From Candidatus Bathyarchaeota archaeon (GTDB taxonomy: Archaea; Thermoproteota; Bathyarchaeia; Bathyarchaeales; Bathycorpusculaceae): a stretch of DNA of 64,000 nucleotides. The DNA lies in the NCBI GenBank assembly GCA_003164295.1, contig PLTA01000060.1:76555-140554 (forward strand), given 5' to 3'. Shown here piece after piece: positions 63,368 through 64,000 of this stretch (its first letter is position 1; each line of letters starts with the position of its first letter). Made by a program: the position numbers and the translations under genes. A model generated the notes under the pieces. It was not told where the DNA came from. It did no database searches and was given only the letters and a program-made list of their open reading frames with translations.

Positions 63368-63384
63368 TTTTCATCATTCTCCTT

Positions 63385-63858
63385 TTAACCGAAAATTATC
63401 ACTACTGTTGCGTTGTTGGCTCCGCCGATGATGACAACGCCTCTTCTGTTCATTTGAGCGTTAATTATTGCTGCTAAGCCGTTTGCTGTGATTACGCCTG
63501 AGGTTGTGTTTGCGGTTATTGTTGCGCCCACTGCTGAGTCGGTTGTTGGTGCAAGTTTCGAGATTCCAGCGTTTCCTGAGGTTACGATGTCGCCTGCATT
63601 TAGAGTCACGCCTGAAGTGTTTTTCACACGCAAACGATGGCCAAAAGTGTAGACGTTAAGTGCTTTATTGCCGCCAACTGCTATGCTTTGAACAAAGCCG
63701 ATAAAAGCTGGGTTTGCCGTGGTGCATAAGGAAACTTTGTTATCTGAAGAGATGTAAACTGGATCTCCAACTGCGGGTGCTGTGTAGCCTGAATCTGGAA
63801 AGAATGTTTGCTCTAGATCTGGGATTACTTTTACACTTGAACCATCAAAATATGTCAT
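63385..63858 (-). CDS. Capsid decoration-like protein
   Basis: This 157-aa beta-rich, Gly/Ala/Thr-rich protein (VGDPVYISSDNKVSLCTTANPAFIGFVQSIAVGGNKALNVYT and VTLNAGDIVTSGNAGISKLAPTTDSAVGATIT) matches the DUF2190-type and gpD-like capsid decoration proteins, which lie just ahead of the capsid gene in many tailed viruses. The beta-barrel pattern VGDPVYIS ... FIGFVQSIA is characteristic. It stabilises the expanded head by family analogy. The stop lies 17 bases from the capsid gene. Confidence 0.8.
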   Translation of the reverse strand: MTYFDGSSVKVIPDLEQTFFPDSGYTAPAVGDPVYISSDNKVSLCTTANPAFIGFVQSIAVGGNKALNVYTFGHRLRVKNTSGVTLNAGDIVTSGNAGISKLAPTTDSAVGATITANTTSGVITANGLAAIINAQMNRRGVVIIGGANNATVVIIFG

Positions 63859-63860
63859 TT

Positions 63861-64000
63861 TTAGGACTCCTCTTCCTCTTCGTGGGTTATGTCAGCAGTT
63901 AAGCCCGCCATCCTGTGGGCAGCTGCTTTGAGTTCTAAACCTGCTTTTTGCAAGTTGGCTTTCCTGGCAAACATGTTGTTGAGTTTTTGTGCATCATCCG
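63861..64000 (-). CDS. Truncated at window edge: scaffold-like C-terminus
   Basis: The last 46 codons of a leftward gene end at TAA 63861-63863 and run off the right edge. They read DDAQKLNNMFARKANLQKAG, then a helical stretch and an acidic tail THEEEEES. The coiled, charged sequence just ahead of the decoration and capsid genes suits a scaffold or a protease-scaffold fusion. The family cannot be confirmed without the remainder. Confidence 0.55.
   Translation of the reverse strand, partial: DDAQKLNNMFARKANLQKAGLELKAAAHRMAGLTADITHEEEEES

Larger units (their letters stand above)
39293..64000. mobile_element. Head-tailed (caudovirus-type) provirus, right end outside
   Basis: A tyrosine integrase at one end, divergent small regulators, and a contiguous leftward virion module (scaffold-like fragment, decoration protein, HK97-fold capsid protein, connector, tail proteins, hub, S74 tail fibre) define an integrated archaeal tailed virus. 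The structural genes are tightly packed, often with stop/start overlaps, and have strong Shine-Dalgarno sites. Terminase and portal are not in view and should lie right of 64000. The block at 42.6-51 kb of secreted proteins is interpreted as cargo, but it could be host DNA between two separate elements. Confidence 0.8.

Noticed and set aside
1..64000. tRNA or rRNA genes, including a tRNA at the provirus end
   Set aside because: T-arm-like sequences were inspected by eye in the intergenic regions and none completes a cloverleaf; no rRNA segment was recognised. A tRNA search tool would be decisive.

Overview
The window is a stretch of archaeal chromosome, A+T-rich, most likely from a Bathyarchaeia-like TACK archaeon. 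This is inferred from the gene set (aIF1A, a RIO1 kinase next to a Dim2/Pno1-type KH protein, transcription factor S, archaeal-type PEP carboxylase, class II HMG-CoA reductase, ADP-forming acyl-CoA synthetase, a class III-type pilus locus), not from a marker tree. No rRNA, tRNA or CRISPR array was found.

1-9.7 kb holds informational and metabolic housekeeping genes: MobA-like transferase, aIF1A, RIO1-KH, TFS, a kinase/RNA-binding protein/beta-CASP cluster, HMG-CoA reductase, a broken radical SAM gene and an acyl-CoA synthetase beta subunit. 9.8-21.6 kb is a complete type IV pilus locus: ATPase, double TadC-like membrane platform, five pilin-like or surface proteins ending in one of 1114 aa, then a prepilin peptidase. 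21.6-31 kb has a PfkB kinase, a 0.7-kb non-coding region with three families of 10-bp tandem repeats, a sugar-phosphate mutase/nucleotidyltransferase pair, an MFS transporter pseudogene, a DUF1614-type gene whose 5' end is shifted by a 19-bp duplication, and PEP carboxylase. 31-39 kb has an ABC exporter, unknown genes, a family B DNA polymerase with eroded catalytic motifs, and a broken AAA ATPase gene.

39.3-64 kb is read as a head-tailed provirus (Caudoviricetes type) that runs off the right edge. A leftward tyrosine integrase and small regulators (two ribbon-helix-helix-like proteins around a shared operator) come first. An ~8-kb block follows, coding for secreted or membrane-anchored proteins (two beta-helix proteins, several with a VPEFP-type C-terminal anchor, a TIM-barrel-like protein) plus a membrane HTH regulator and a toxin-antitoxin pair. 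The leftward virion module then runs from the right edge: scaffold-like fragment, decoration protein, HK97-type capsid protein, connector and tail proteins, hub, and a tail fibre with an S74 self-cleaving chaperone domain.

The strongest unexplained signal is a pair of 51-nt elements, one just after the capsid gene and one after another virion-module gene. They align without gaps and form the same three-helix pseudoknot, with four compensatory base-pair changes. The second is the 23.0-23.4 kb region, where a 25-nt leader recurs three times, each time followed by a different 10-bp tandem repeat. The window is also rich in recent gene breakage: at least four pseudogenes and several single-lesion 5' ends. 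Some of these could be assembly errors in homopolymers.
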